A DNA stretch of 64,000 bases from Bradyrhizobium diazoefficiens USDA 110 (GTDB lineage Bacteria; Pseudomonadota; Alphaproteobacteria; Rhizobiales; Xanthobacteraceae), in the NCBI RefSeq assembly GCF_000011365.1, contig NC_004463.1, positions 7,674,001 through 7,738,000 of the forward strand, given 5' to 3'. A model generated the notes under the pieces. That model saw only the letters and a program-made list of their open reading frames with translations, did no database searches and had not been told where the DNA came from. Positions within the stretch are counted from its first letter, which is position 1, and the number at the start of each line of letters is the position of its first letter. Positions 1 to 9,425 of the stretch are shown one piece after another. The position numbers and the translations under genes are program-made.

Positions 1-15
1 GGTCCGGATCATGCT

Positions 16-801
16 TTAGGTCTCCGGCATTAGAGCCGCACCGGGGTCGTGATCGCGACTCTGCGCGGGCAACCGGCCGCGCCAGCGGAGGACGGCTTCC
101 GTGCGATTGTGCGCAGCACATTTCCTCATGATATGCTGAATGTGCATTTTGACTGTGCTTTCCGAGAGGCCCAATTTGGCGGCGATCAGCTTGTTGGGCA
201 GGCCGAGCTCCAGTTCCGCCAGAACCTGTTGCTCACGAGGCGTGAGATCGGTCACGCTCCTCCTGTCGATAGCCACTCTGGCTCCCTCGTTAATCAGATA
301 TGCGGGCACAAGCCCGCGCGCATCCGGTGGCTCGAAATCCGTTATCCTGTTCATCCTGGCCACGGGCAACGGCCTGTAGGCGCCGCCGACAAGAACAAGG
401 CGCAGGCCTGCTATGGCGATCTCGATCGGTAGCGAGGTGGAAAGAAAGCCGCGCACGCCCCGCTGCATCGCGGCCTGCACGGTCGGTTCGTCGTCATGGT
501 TTGAGAGGACAACAGTGGCGGCGTTGGGACAACACTCCGCAACGAAGGCGAGATCGTCCTCAACCGAGGGATCGCCGATGGGCTTGTCCGCGATACTCAG
601 CATCACCAGACGAACATCGCGGGCTGACGTGCAGTCCAGGCCTTGGACCGTTGCCATGTCAAGGATCTCAAGTTCGTCCAACTCCCTCCTGAGGACGTGC
701 AGAATGCATGTACGAGGCAACACGAGCGGCTCGATGATCACCAGAACCGGCAAGTGAAGCGATTCATTGAGCCGCTTTGACGTGTTGATTATGTCGTGCA
801 T
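16..801 (-). CDS. LuxR/NarL-family regulator with degenerate receiver domain
   Basis: This 261-residue protein has the layout of a NarL/FixJ response regulator: a receiver-like domain (about residues 18-140) and a C-terminal LuxR helix-turn-helix (about 183-245, starting LTPREQQVLAELELGLPNK). The HTH is canonical and should bind DNA. The receiver is not canonical: the usual acidic pair is reduced to Glu24, Ser69 (in VMLSIADKP) sits where the phosphorylated Asp should be, and the conserved Lys position reads FLSTSLP. I infer that it works without phosphorylation or is controlled by a partner. No kinase is adjacent in the window. It lies on the outer side of the tRNA scar at 2012-2058, so it probably belongs to an integrated element extending off the left edge. 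The regulator class is certain; the target genes are unknown. Confidence 0.85.
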   Translation of the reverse strand: MHDIINTSKRLNESLHLPVLVIIEPLVLPRTCILHVLRRELDELEILDMATVQGLDCTSARDVRLVMLSIADKPIGDPSVEDDLAFVAECCPNAATVVLSNHDDEPTVQAAMQRGVRGFLSTSLPIEIAIAGLRLVLVGGAYRPLPVARMNRITDFEPPDARGLVPAYLINEGARVAIDRRSVTDLTPREQQVLAELELGLPNKLIAAKLGLSESTVKMHIQHIMRKCAAHNRTEAVLRWRGRLPAQSRDHDPGAALMPET

Positions 802-1014
802 GATGCCCTCGAGATGAAACGAATTTCCGCTATATTCCCATTCCGTATTGCGTCTCCCGTGCTGCTGCGTTCATCCTGAATGCATCATCACGAGAGCGGC
901 GCAGTGCCGCCGTTAGTGCCGCATCCACTGCGGGATCACTTGACACCTGGGTGGAAATTCTTTCCGCTCAAATCATTTTGGCGTGTACCGCGCGGTGGCG
1001 CAGTCGACGCATCC

Positions 1015-1599
1015 CTAATTGCAGATATTTCGATACGCCGTTGAGGCCGCCGACCCTGACCTACCGTCGACGACGTATGCTTCATCCTCCTTCACGAGAT
1101 ACAGAAACGGCCGCTCTCCAGTCTCGCCGCCTGACGCGCTTCTTCCTTTCACGCGCCCGCAAATCGTATCCACGCGGCGTCCAAGCATGTTCTTTCGCAT
1201 TGCGCGCTTCACGTCGCTGAGTTCGACCGTCTCCGGATCCCCCATCTGCGTCGCGATCGCAACCTTCGCCTTGTCCAGAGCACGATCCGACATTTCCGCG
1301 GTCCGTTCGGGTGCCGGGACGCTGATCCTCGTCCGCGGGGACGCCGCTTTGGCAAGATCGGTCGATCCGCGTTTCTTCGGAGTTGATGTCTTGCCGGGCC
1401 TTGCCTGCGTTGCGGAATTCGATCTGACAACCGCAGGCTCTGGCGCCAACGCAGTCGGCATTGGCTGCGCGGGTTGGGCGACAGCGCCCCTGTCGAAACA
1501 GGGTCGTGACGCGCACCCGAGGAAATACCCCCGGGACGGCGCGAACCAGCCAAAGCCGATCAGGACTCCTGCCAGCACTCCGACAAATAGCAGTCCCAT
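1015..1599 (-). CDS. Membrane-anchored hypothetical protein
   Basis: I do not recognise this 194-residue protein. It begins with a hydrophobic segment (about residues 2-18) that would act as a signal anchor. A low-complexity Pro/Ala/Ser/Arg linker follows (about 35-100), then a compact C-terminal domain (about 110-194) containing ETVELSDVKRAMRKN and two cysteines (in TICGRVKG and RNICN) that could pair in the periplasm. The start is well supported by a GAGGAGGGG ribosome site about 6 bases upstream. It stands alone, convergent with nothing, between a regulator and the tRNA scar. The single-domain, anchor-linker layout suggests an envelope protein, but no function can be assigned. Confidence 0.6.
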   Translation of the reverse strand: MGLLFVGVLAGVLIGFGWFAPSRGYFLGCASRPCFDRGAVAQPAQPMPTALAPEPAVVRSNSATQARPGKTSTPKKRGSTDLAKAASPRTRISVPAPERTAEMSDRALDKAKVAIATQMGDPETVELSDVKRAMRKNMLGRRVDTICGRVKGRSASGGETGERPFLYLVKEDEAYVVDGRSGSAASTAYRNICN

Positions 1600-2298
1600 C
1601 CGATTCCCCTCCTCGGGAGCTCGGCTCGCACTCGTAACTAGGACTAATTCCGCGCTGGTGATCTATCTGTTGCGCAAAAGCATTAAGCGCCCATTAAGCG
1701 CGCGCCGTTGTCCGGCCCATGCCTGGATGGACGGATTAGATCGGACTCCAGACCCGTGCCGCGATGATCGCAAAAGGCCAATCGTGAAAGCAATCATGGC
1801 CGATTTGGTCCGCTCTCGGACCATTCTGCAACTTGCGAGTTCGTCCGAAGGTTTGCACCACCAAACGCTGCCAATCGCCGACTTAGGGCCTTCAGGCAAG
1901 TTTCGGAGCACGCACCAGCTTCGTACCAGAACCGGCGTCAACGAAACGCAACGAAAGCACTTGGACCCGAACAAAACCGCAGGAGATCAACGGATCTGAC
2001 CAATCTTCAGCCGCTCATAACGATCTGGTTGCAGGTTCGAGTCCTGCCGGGCCCACCACCGTGATCAATAGCTTACCTCGTTCTCGGTGCCTGCAGTGAC
2101 ACCGCCGTACCAGAAACCGCACCAGATACATCCACTTTTCGTTCGCGCGCAGCTCGTGAGCATGTCAGGCAAGCTCGATTGCTGATGAGTGATGCGACAT
2201 GCATTCACGAACCCTGCCTTTACGGCCGACGGAAGCGGTCTCTACATTTGGTGATCGAAGCTCATCGGCGCAGGGCGCGGAGATAGACCCCTGCGCAG
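1600..2298. other. Non-coding stretch around the tRNA scar
   Basis: Apart from the tRNA fragment at 2012-2058 I see no convincing gene, terminator or promoter here. The open frames present have no protein-like character. Confidence 0.5.
2012..2058 (+). other. tRNA 3'-end fragment (CAT anticodon), likely attachment-site scar
   Basis: The segment reads as the 3' half of a tRNA. It has a CTCATAA anticodon loop, a right anticodon-stem arm CGATC, a perfect T-arm (GCAGG-TTCGAGT-CCTGC), the acceptor strand CGGGCCC, discriminator A and an encoded CCA. The 5' half is missing: the bases before the loop do not pair with CGATC over the whole stem and no D-arm precedes it. Elements that integrate at a tRNA 3' end regenerate the intact gene at one border and leave such a fragment at the other. 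The orientation implies the intact tRNA and the body of the element lie to the left, outside the window. It is not a copy of the tRNA at 27500-27576. Confidence 0.75.
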
Positions 2299-3174
2299 TC
2301 ATCGAAATGAGGCACGAACCTCATCGACGGTTTGCTTCGGATCCTGGAGGTGAGGAAAGTGCCCAATACCGGGAAGAATCGCGAGTTCGGCGTGGACTCT
2401 TTCGGCGAATTCTGCGCCCATCTCCTTCTTGATGTAGAGGTCTTTCTCGCCCCAAACTACCTTCACCGGCGTTTTAAGCCGGGCGAGTTGCGATTCGAAA
2501 CGGTCCTGGTCCCGCGTAAAGTACGAGTAATAGTGGGAGAAAGCGTCTACCGTCGTCATGGCGCCCTGGCTCCATCCGCGGGACATGTCGTCCCTGAATT
2601 CCTCCGTAACTTCGAATTGCGCTTCCTTGGGCAAGCCTCTTGTGAAGGTGTTTGCGAGGATCTCGTCGCGATTCCTGTTCATGTTGGCGCGGATCTGATC
2701 CATTGCAGGCCCCGCCTTCAGGCCTTGCAGGCTCTCATACATGAACTGGGGCCTGTCAAACGGGGCGAAGTCGCCAACGATAATTGTCCTTGCGATATCA
2801 GGTTTTTCCACCGCCAGCAGGAGTGCCGGTAGCGCTCCGATGTCGGTCGCGTAGATCGTGAGCCTCGAGGTGTCGATGCCTGTTTTCACGATGTACTGAT
2901 CCAGAATATGCGCGTAGTCCTTCGGCGAATAGGAGAACCTGTCGACCGCTGGCCTCGATGAAAGACCGTAGCCCGGCCAGTCGAAAGCGTGGACGTCGTA
3001 GTCATCGGCGAGAGCCGCGGCAATATCCTTCCAGGCGTACAGGGTCTCCGGAAACCCGTGCAGGAAGAGAACAGTCCCCTTCCGCCCCGGGTTACGCAAA
3101 ACCATCCTTCTGAGCGCGATATCTTCGTTGATCTGGAAAAAGTCGATCGCGCTGTCGTTGATCCGGTGTGACAT
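2299..3174 (-). CDS. Alpha/beta hydrolase, epoxide hydrolase/haloalkane dehalogenase-like
   Basis: This is a full-length (291 residue) alpha/beta-hydrolase fold enzyme. The oxyanion motif HGFPE is at 39-43. The nucleophile elbow reads YATDIGA with Asp111 where esterases have Ser, as in epoxide hydrolases and haloalkane dehalogenases. The likely catalytic His is in GIGHFPH (about 272) and an acid candidate is in WGEKDLY. I infer hydrolysis of an epoxide or halogenated substrate in the cytosol; the substrate is unknown. It is the last gene of a three-gene minus-strand unit (cupin, AhpD-like, hydrolase) divergent from the MocR regulator at 4262. An AAAGGA ribosome site precedes the chosen start. 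Confidence 0.8.
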   Translation of the reverse strand: MSHRINDSAIDFFQINEDIALRRMVLRNPGRKGTVLFLHGFPETLYAWKDIAAALADDYDVHAFDWPGYGLSSRPAVDRFSYSPKDYAHILDQYIVKTGIDTSRLTIYATDIGALPALLLAVEKPDIARTIIVGDFAPFDRPQFMYESLQGLKAGPAMDQIRANMNRNRDEILANTFTRGLPKEAQFEVTEEFRDDMSRGWSQGAMTTVDAFSHYYSYFTRDQDRFESQLARLKTPVKVVWGEKDLYIKKEMGAEFAERVHAELAILPGIGHFPHLQDPKQTVDEVRASFR

Positions 3175-3275
3175 GATGTGTGTCCTTTCGTCCTGTTACC
3201 TGATCAGCGTGCAGGCAGAAGTGATCTGGAGGCTGAACGAAGCTCGGCGGAGAAGAGTTCCGGCACCTCCAAGGC

Positions 3276-3731
3276 TTACTGTCCGAGTACGGCCTGCGGC
3301 GTGTTCCGAAAGCTGATTGCAATACGATTGTAGGCGTTCATCAAGCCAACTGCGATCGTCAGATCCACAAGTTCTCGCTCGCCGAACACAGCGCGGGCAG
3401 CCTGATAGGCTTCATCCGGTACATTGGTCTCTGCGACACGCGTCACCGTTTCGGCCCACGCAAGGGCGGCGCGCTCGCGCTCGTCGAAGAGGTTACCGGC
3501 TTCCCTCCACGCCTGTACCAGCGCCAGCTTTTCGATCTTCACTCCCTTCTTGAGCAGGTCGCGCGTGTGCGAGTCGAGACAATACGCGCAGTTGTTGATC
3601 TGTGAAATTCGCAGGTAGACCAGGTCGACCAGCGCGGGTGGAAGGTTGCTCTGCATTATGTAACCGTAGACGCCGCCGAGCGCTTTCACGCCTGTCGGTG
3701 CAATCTGATTGTAGTCGAGACGCTTGCTCAT
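3276..3731 (-). CDS. AhpD/carboxymuconolactone decarboxylase-family protein
   Basis: The 151-residue protein has the alkylhydroperoxidase D signature CxxCxxxH, here Cys48-Ala-Tyr-Cys51-x3-His55, which forms the redox centre that reduces peroxides in AhpD. The helical frame and length match single-domain CMD/AhpD-like proteins. An AAGGAG ribosome site lies about 6 bases before the ATG. It lies between the cupin gene (23 bp away) and the hydrolase gene (101 bp), so co-transcription is likely. In this setting a role in peroxide or organic radical detoxification linked to the neighbouring hydrolase is plausible but inferred. Confidence 0.85.
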   Translation of the reverse strand: MSKRLDYNQIAPTGVKALGGVYGYIMQSNLPPALVDLVYLRISQINNCAYCLDSHTRDLLKKGVKIEKLALVQAWREAGNLFDERERAALAWAETVTRVAETNVPDEAYQAARAVFGERELVDLTIAVGLMNAYNRIAISFRNTPQAVLGQ

Positions 3732-3754
3732 TTTTTGCTCCTTGATGACAAGTG

Positions 3755-4171
3755 TTATTTGATCGGTGTAGTCAGTTCCTTGTCGTCGGTATCAACGACG
3801 AACACGGCGAGCAGCCTTGCTGGCCTGGTCTTGCTGGCATTGCGGCTGATGGAATGGCGCGAGCCTGGCGTCTCGTAAAAACTTTCGCCGGCGCGGTAGA
3901 CCCGCCTGGGTCCGTCATTCACCTGGGACTCGATTTCTCCCGACAGAACGTAGCCGAAGATGAAAGCCGACTTGGCGTGGATGTGCGGAGCTGACGCCCC
4001 GCCCGGCGTATAGTCGACGATCAGGGCCTTCAGTGACTTGCCGGGAATGTTGGGGATCATCTGTTGAAAGCGCGGCGTGACCGTTTCGCCGCCGCCATGG
4101 GCGACGGCAGGCGTTGCAGTGGTGATGGCAACGGCAGCGAAAGCCGCGCCAAAGATGAATCGTATTTTCAT
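3755..4171 (-). CDS. Secreted single-domain cupin protein
   Basis: The 138-residue product starts with a Sec signal peptide (about residues 1-24, ending PAVAHG). It continues as one cupin barrel: PHIHAKSAF gives the first metal-binding histidines, with a later His in PGSRHSIS. I chose the ATG at 4171 because it starts the signal peptide and has an AAGGAG site upstream; the open frame extends further but without protein-like sequence. It leads the operon with the AhpD-like and hydrolase genes and is divergent from the MocR regulator. Periplasmic cupins may bind a metal and a small acid or act as dioxygenase-like enzymes; the ligand is unknown. Confidence 0.8.
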   Translation of the reverse strand: MKIRFIFGAAFAAVAITTATPAVAHGGGETVTPRFQQMIPNIPGKSLKALIVDYTPGGASAPHIHAKSAFIFGYVLSGEIESQVNDGPRRVYRAGESFYETPGSRHSISRNASKTRPARLLAVFVVDTDDKELTTPIK

Positions 4172-4261
4172 GGTGGCGTTCTCCTTTGTCCCGCATAGGT
4201 GCGGCTGCTCTGGTCCGGAAAAAAGCACCAAGAACGCACAAAAATCGTGTACCAAGGGGGC

Positions 4262-5668
4262 ATGACCAAGCCGCTGCGGTTGGAGCTTGATCGATCTGCG
4301 AAGACGCCCCTGGCCGAGCAGATCCGCAAAGGCATCAGGGCCGCCATCGAGAACGGCGTGCTCGCTCCGGGAGCGCGTCTGCCCTCCTGGCAGGACCTGG
4401 CAGCCCAACTCGGTGTCGCTCGAGGCACGGTGCGATCGGCGTACGAAAAGCTGTCCGCTGCTCAACTCATCGTCGCTTCCCGCGCGGCCGGAACGCATGT
4501 CGCGGATCGTCCTTCCATTGCTGCTCGACAGGAAGAAACAGCCGATCCCGGCTCGTTCATGGAGATGTATCGGGAGCTCACTGCGGGGCCGGCGATTTTC
4601 CAGATGGGCGTGCCCGCGCATGAAACTTTCCCCGCCAAGCTCGTCGCCCGGATTCGTTCGTCCGCTATTCGCGTGGAAATGAGTGGGCCGGCGATATATC
4701 CGGACGCTCGTGGTGAGCTGGAACTACGGCGGGAGATCGCGGCGTATCTTGCTATCGCGCGTGGTATCGAGTGTACAGCTTCCCAGATCATCATCACCGG
4801 CGGCTACTGCAGCGGCTTGGGACTGGCGCTCCGTGTGCTCGGCCTCGAACGGAGAAGAGTCTGGATGGAGGATCCAGGCTTCCCAATCACCCGGCATGGC
4901 CTGGAGCTCGCAGGATTGTCGCTCGCCCCAATCCCGGTTGATGCGGACGGCATTGATGTCAGTTATGGCCTGAACCATGAGCCCGATGCGGCGCTGGTTG
5001 TTGTAACCCCAGGGCAGCAGGCGCCGCTCGGGTGCACGTTGTCGCTGGAGAGGCGCTTGCGCCTTCTCGACTGGGCCGCTCAGAAAGGGGCGTGGGTGAT
5101 CGAGGATGACTATCTGAGCGAGCTTCAACTGAAGGGTCGGGCCACACCGGCACTTGCCTCGCTCGATCGCGCCGGGCGCGTCATTCACATCGGATCTTTC
5201 AGCAAGACTCTGACCCCCACCCTGCGGCTGGGCTTTCTGGTCGCTCCTCCGTCGCTGACGTCTCAGTTCGCCGAGGTCGCGGCGTGTCTCGCGCCGGCGC
5301 CTGGGCCGTCTGTGCAACTCGCGACTGCGAAATTCATGCGTGACGGCCACTATATGCGGCATCTTCGACGTACGAAGCGTGTCTATGCAGCGCGAGGCGA
5401 CGCGTTGCTAAAGACCCTTCGCCCACGCGCCAAGGACATAACGATCGCTGGATTGGCGGTGCTAATGCAATTGCCGGACGGGACACCAGACCTCTCCATC
5501 GCCAGGGAAATGCTGTCGTTCGGATTGGCGCCTGCTCCACTATCGCCCTGGTATGCAGAGGCAGCTTCCGCACGATCCGGTTTGCTGCTAGGCATCGCGA
5601 CAGCTCCTAACAAGCGTCTCGCGGCGTCTTGCGACCGCCTCCTTGGGATCATCGATCGTCTTATGTGA
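4262..5668 (+). CDS. MocR-family (GntR/aminotransferase) transcriptional regulator
   Basis: The 468-residue protein fuses an N-terminal GntR winged helix (about 1-75, with LGVARGTVRSAYEKL) to a class I aminotransferase-like domain (about 95-460). The PLP-lysine region reads SFSKTLTPTLRLGF and an IEDDYLSEL segment matches the cofactor-contacting Asp/Tyr. This is the MocR/PdxR architecture, in which the aminotransferase domain senses PLP or an amino compound. An upstream ATG at 4199 exists, but the family start is MTKPLRLELD at 4262, just after a G-rich stretch. The gene is divergent from the cupin-AhpD-hydrolase operon with about 90 bp between starts, the usual layout for a regulator and its target. 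The target assignment is inferred. Confidence 0.88.
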   Translation: MTKPLRLELDRSAKTPLAEQIRKGIRAAIENGVLAPGARLPSWQDLAAQLGVARGTVRSAYEKLSAAQLIVASRAAGTHVADRPSIAARQEETADPGSFMEMYRELTAGPAIFQMGVPAHETFPAKLVARIRSSAIRVEMSGPAIYPDARGELELRREIAAYLAIARGIECTASQIIITGGYCSGLGLALRVLGLERRRVWMEDPGFPITRHGLELAGLSLAPIPVDADGIDVSYGLNHEPDAALVVVTPGQQAPLGCTLSLERRLRLLDWAAQKGAWVIEDDYLSELQLKGRATPALASLDRAGRVIHIGSFSKTLTPTLRLGFLVAPPSLTSQFAEVAACLAPAPGPSVQLATAKFMRDGHYMRHLRRTKRVYAARGDALLKTLRPRAKDITIAGLAVLMQLPDGTPDLSIAREMLSFGLAPAPLSPWYAEAASARSGLLLGIATAPNKRLAASCDRLLGIIDRLM

Positions 5669-6124
5669 CGAACGCAGAGGCAGGGCGCTCGCGAGGACAA
5701 CGCTCATAAGGTACGTCGTGGCCTTGCTGGAAGAGTCAAGCAGGGTTTGGCAGCAGGACTGGCGAAGGGAGAGAATCTAGAAAGAAAGTTCCTCTTCCGC
5801 TGCATCCCAGGTGCTCTGGGTAGGCGAGAGGGACAAGATTTGCCGGCCTCTCCGCGTACCGCCGCGGGTCTAGACTGCCGTTGGACGCGGCATCATTGTA
5901 CCCGAACAGGCTAATCCAGACGCGCGCAACCCTGCCCGGCTAGCCATTTGGATGGCAAAGCCAAACAACAACCTGGGCAGACGGTACAAGCCCGCCTAAA
6001 GTTTCCTCAGCGGCTTCCTCCGACCAGCCCAGACTTGATTCCAGGGGCTCCTTTAGGTGGCTCTGAATGGGCCCTCCGCGGACCGGTGAGGACGACGGAT
6101 TTTCGAAATCCTTCGCGGCTTTGT
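5669..6124. other. Non-coding stretch upstream of groESL
   Basis: Apart from the recombinase fragment at 5690-5764 this stretch holds no gene I can support. The groESL promoter begins at its right end. Confidence 0.5.
5690..5764 (+). pseudogene. Serine recombinase fragment
   Basis: Read in frame from 5690, the DNA encodes REDNAHKVRRGLAGRVKQ followed by GLAAG. This matches the segment REDNAHKVRRGLAGRIKQ of the recombinase at 26024-27505, and the DNA is clearly homologous to positions 26293-26360. Only about 25 codons of the linker between the resolvase and recombinase domains survive; sequence on either side does not match. It is a scar of a second copy of this recombinase family, immediately after the MocR gene. 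Confidence 0.8.
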
Positions 6125-6152
6125 CTTGTTTGCCGACCAAGCCGGCTTATTT
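6125..6152 (+). promoter_or_regulatory. RpoH (sigma-32) heat-shock promoter of groESL
   Basis: CTTG at 6125-6128, a 17-base spacer, then CTTATTT at 6146-6152 match the alphaproteobacterial RpoH consensus CTTG-N17-CYTATNT at every specified position. Transcription should start near 6160, about 60 bases before the groES ATG. Confidence 0.85.
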
Positions 6153-6161
6153 TCGGAGCGG

Positions 6162-6188
6162 TCAGCACTCGCTAGCTTCGACTGCTAT
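6162..6188 (+). promoter_or_regulatory. CIRCE-like HrcA operator, degenerate
   Basis: TCAGCACTC - 9 bases - GACTGCTAT resembles the CIRCE element TTAGCACTC-N9-GAGTGCTAA: 8 of 9 match in the left arm and 7 of 9 in the right, with the exact 9-base spacing. It sits right at the predicted start site of the RpoH promoter, where HrcA repressor would act. The right arm is weakened, so repression may be partial or lost. Confidence 0.65.
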
Positions 6189-6220
6189 TTCAAAAAGCGA
6201 CTAGAAGATAGGAGGAGAGC

Positions 6221-6535
6221 ATGAAATTCCGTCCGCTTCACGACCGGGTCGTGGTCAAGCGCATCGACGCGGAAGAGAAGACCGCTGGCGGCATCATCAT
6301 TCCCGACACGGTCAAGGAGAAACCCTCCCAAGGTGAAGTCATCGCCGTTGGCCCCGGCGGTCGTGACGAAAGCGGCAAGCTGATCCCGATCGACGTCCGG
6401 GTCGGTGACCGCGTATTGTTCGGCAAGTGGTCCGGCACCGAAGTCAAGATCGACACCCAGGAGCTGTTGATCATGAAGGAGAGCGACATCATGGGCGTTC
6501 TCGCCGACGTGTCTTCCAAGAAGAAGGCCGCCTAG
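6221..6535 (+). CDS. groES: Co-chaperonin GroES (Cpn10)
   Basis: This is a full-length GroES of 104 residues, starting [16 protein letters not shown]. It has the mobile loop region ([18 protein letters not shown]), GEVIAVGPG and the typical C-terminal ESDIMGVL. It forms the heptameric lid on GroEL in the cytosol. A strong GGAGGAG ribosome site precedes the ATG. It is first in the groES-groEL operon, 71 bp before groEL, behind an RpoH promoter and a CIRCE-like operator. Bradyrhizobia usually carry several groESL copies; which one this is cannot be told from the window. Confidence 0.98.
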   Translation: MKFRPLHDRVVVKRIDAEEKTAGGIIIPDTVKEKPSQGEVIAVGPGGRDESGKLIPIDVRVGDRVLFGKWSGTEVKIDTQELLIMKESDIMGVLADVSSKKKAA

Positions 6536-6576
6536 TCCACCGCTCAAGCGCCTGTCGAGCGCCTCATCAAGGGTGA

Positions 6577-8259
<1,683 letters not shown>

Positions 8260-8285
8260 ATCCGACATTCAGAGCTCAACAATAA

Positions 8286-8310
8286 GGCTCGGCAGCGACG
8301 CCGAGCCTTT
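8286..8310 (+). terminator. Rho-independent terminator of groESL
   Basis: An 8-bp perfect stem (GGCTCGGC / GCCGAGCC) with a 6-base loop is followed by TTT, 26 bases after the groEL stop codon. Confidence 0.8.
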
Positions 8311-8856
8311 GCTGATTTCCTAGCGGTCAGCCGCGGTCCAACACTTGCGCACCGTATTGCGCGAGCGCGTCGAAGCCTGCGCCGCCGACGAGTTCGAGGG
8401 GGAAACCGCCCGGAATCATCCTGAGGAGCCTCCATTCCCGAAAACAGCGACCGACGCTCGCCGCCCAAAATAAAGAGATTGCCAATCATACCAGGACGAT
8501 GCGCCTCGCGAAGAGTCCAATCGCGGCGATCGTGCACGGGCAGCTTCTCAGCTCTGTGAACCGGTGCGACCGGCCCCGATCCGCCATCTTTTCCCAACCA
8601 CGTCGCCGTAAGTTCGCTCTTGGACAGACTGCCTCAACGGGTCCGTCTCAAACTAACGATGTTTCATATCTGGCGATTGCCAAGCGGCGCGCCCCGGCAG
8701 CCCTTTAGGGTTGAAGGCCACGGGGTATTTTCGCATTTAGGTTACGATATTTTCCCGGTCCGATGCGACAGGATTCCTTGCGTTGTTGGGACACACAAAG
8801 CCAGCTAGTATTCTTCAATTGATTTGCTGAATGCCGTTTCCAGTCGGAGTATTTCC
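8311..8856. other. Non-coding stretch after groESL
   Basis: I see no supported gene. One short minus-strand frame near 8326-8425 reads protein-like (ending FDALAQYGAQVLDRG) and might be the tail of a decayed gene, but it has no clear start. Confidence 0.4.
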
Positions 8857-9162
8857 ATGGCTAGGCGAGCAGTATCCCGTGATGATTTTAAAGGCTTGTT
8901 CGCGCTCTTTGCATTCGCGGCGCAACACAACGAAAACCACCACGGTGCGTCTCGGCTGCTCCACCTGTTCATGTCCAGCCGATATATTCCTGATGACCTT
9001 CTCGATCTATGGTCAGAGTGCGCCGAGGCAACTGGTCCTGAAACTATAGGCGAACAACTCTGCCTGCGCGCTCACGCGGTGGCTGACGGCAGTTCGAGCT
9101 ACGACCATGCCAGCGCATTTCTGCACGCGTTGCTCAAAGCGCTCGATCAAACACAGCACTGA
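8857..9162 (+). CDS. Small hypothetical protein
   Basis: I do not recognise this 101-residue protein. The chosen start is the ATG at 8857 (MARRAVSRDDFKGLF); an in-frame TTG at 8824 is a less likely alternative. The sequence has a normal, mostly helical soluble composition (DDLLDLWSECAEATG, ASAFLHALLKALDQ), more protein-like than the antisense frame. It has no visible signal peptide or membrane segment. It is monocistronic, between groESL and the MacAB-like operon. Confidence 0.5.
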   Translation: MARRAVSRDDFKGLFALFAFAAQHNENHHGASRLLHLFMSSRYIPDDLLDLWSECAEATGPETIGEQLCLRAHAVADGSSSYDHASAFLHALLKALDQTQH

Positions 9163-9425
9163 GCCTTCGTCGACCACTTGCTGACCCTGCGCCTTATCGC
9201 TCCGAACGACTACACCGTTCACGACGACGGCAGCCGCGTTCGGCCGCATCCGAGATGATCAGTCTGCTTAGCCCCTAGAAGCAGACCAGGTACAGACGGC
9301 CCAGTACGGACGCGAAGAGCCACTCCAGACGTCATTGGCATGGCGCAGACCTGATCATCGCCATGTATTGTGCGCGAGCCGAGAGTGGTGCGCCACGGAC
9401 GTTTAGCTGCGTCGAGCGTTACCGC

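Noticed and set aside
8326..8425. Minus-strand fragment ending GFDALAQYGAQVLDRG
   Set aside because: Could be the tail of a decayed gene, but no start, no upstream continuation and no recognised family.
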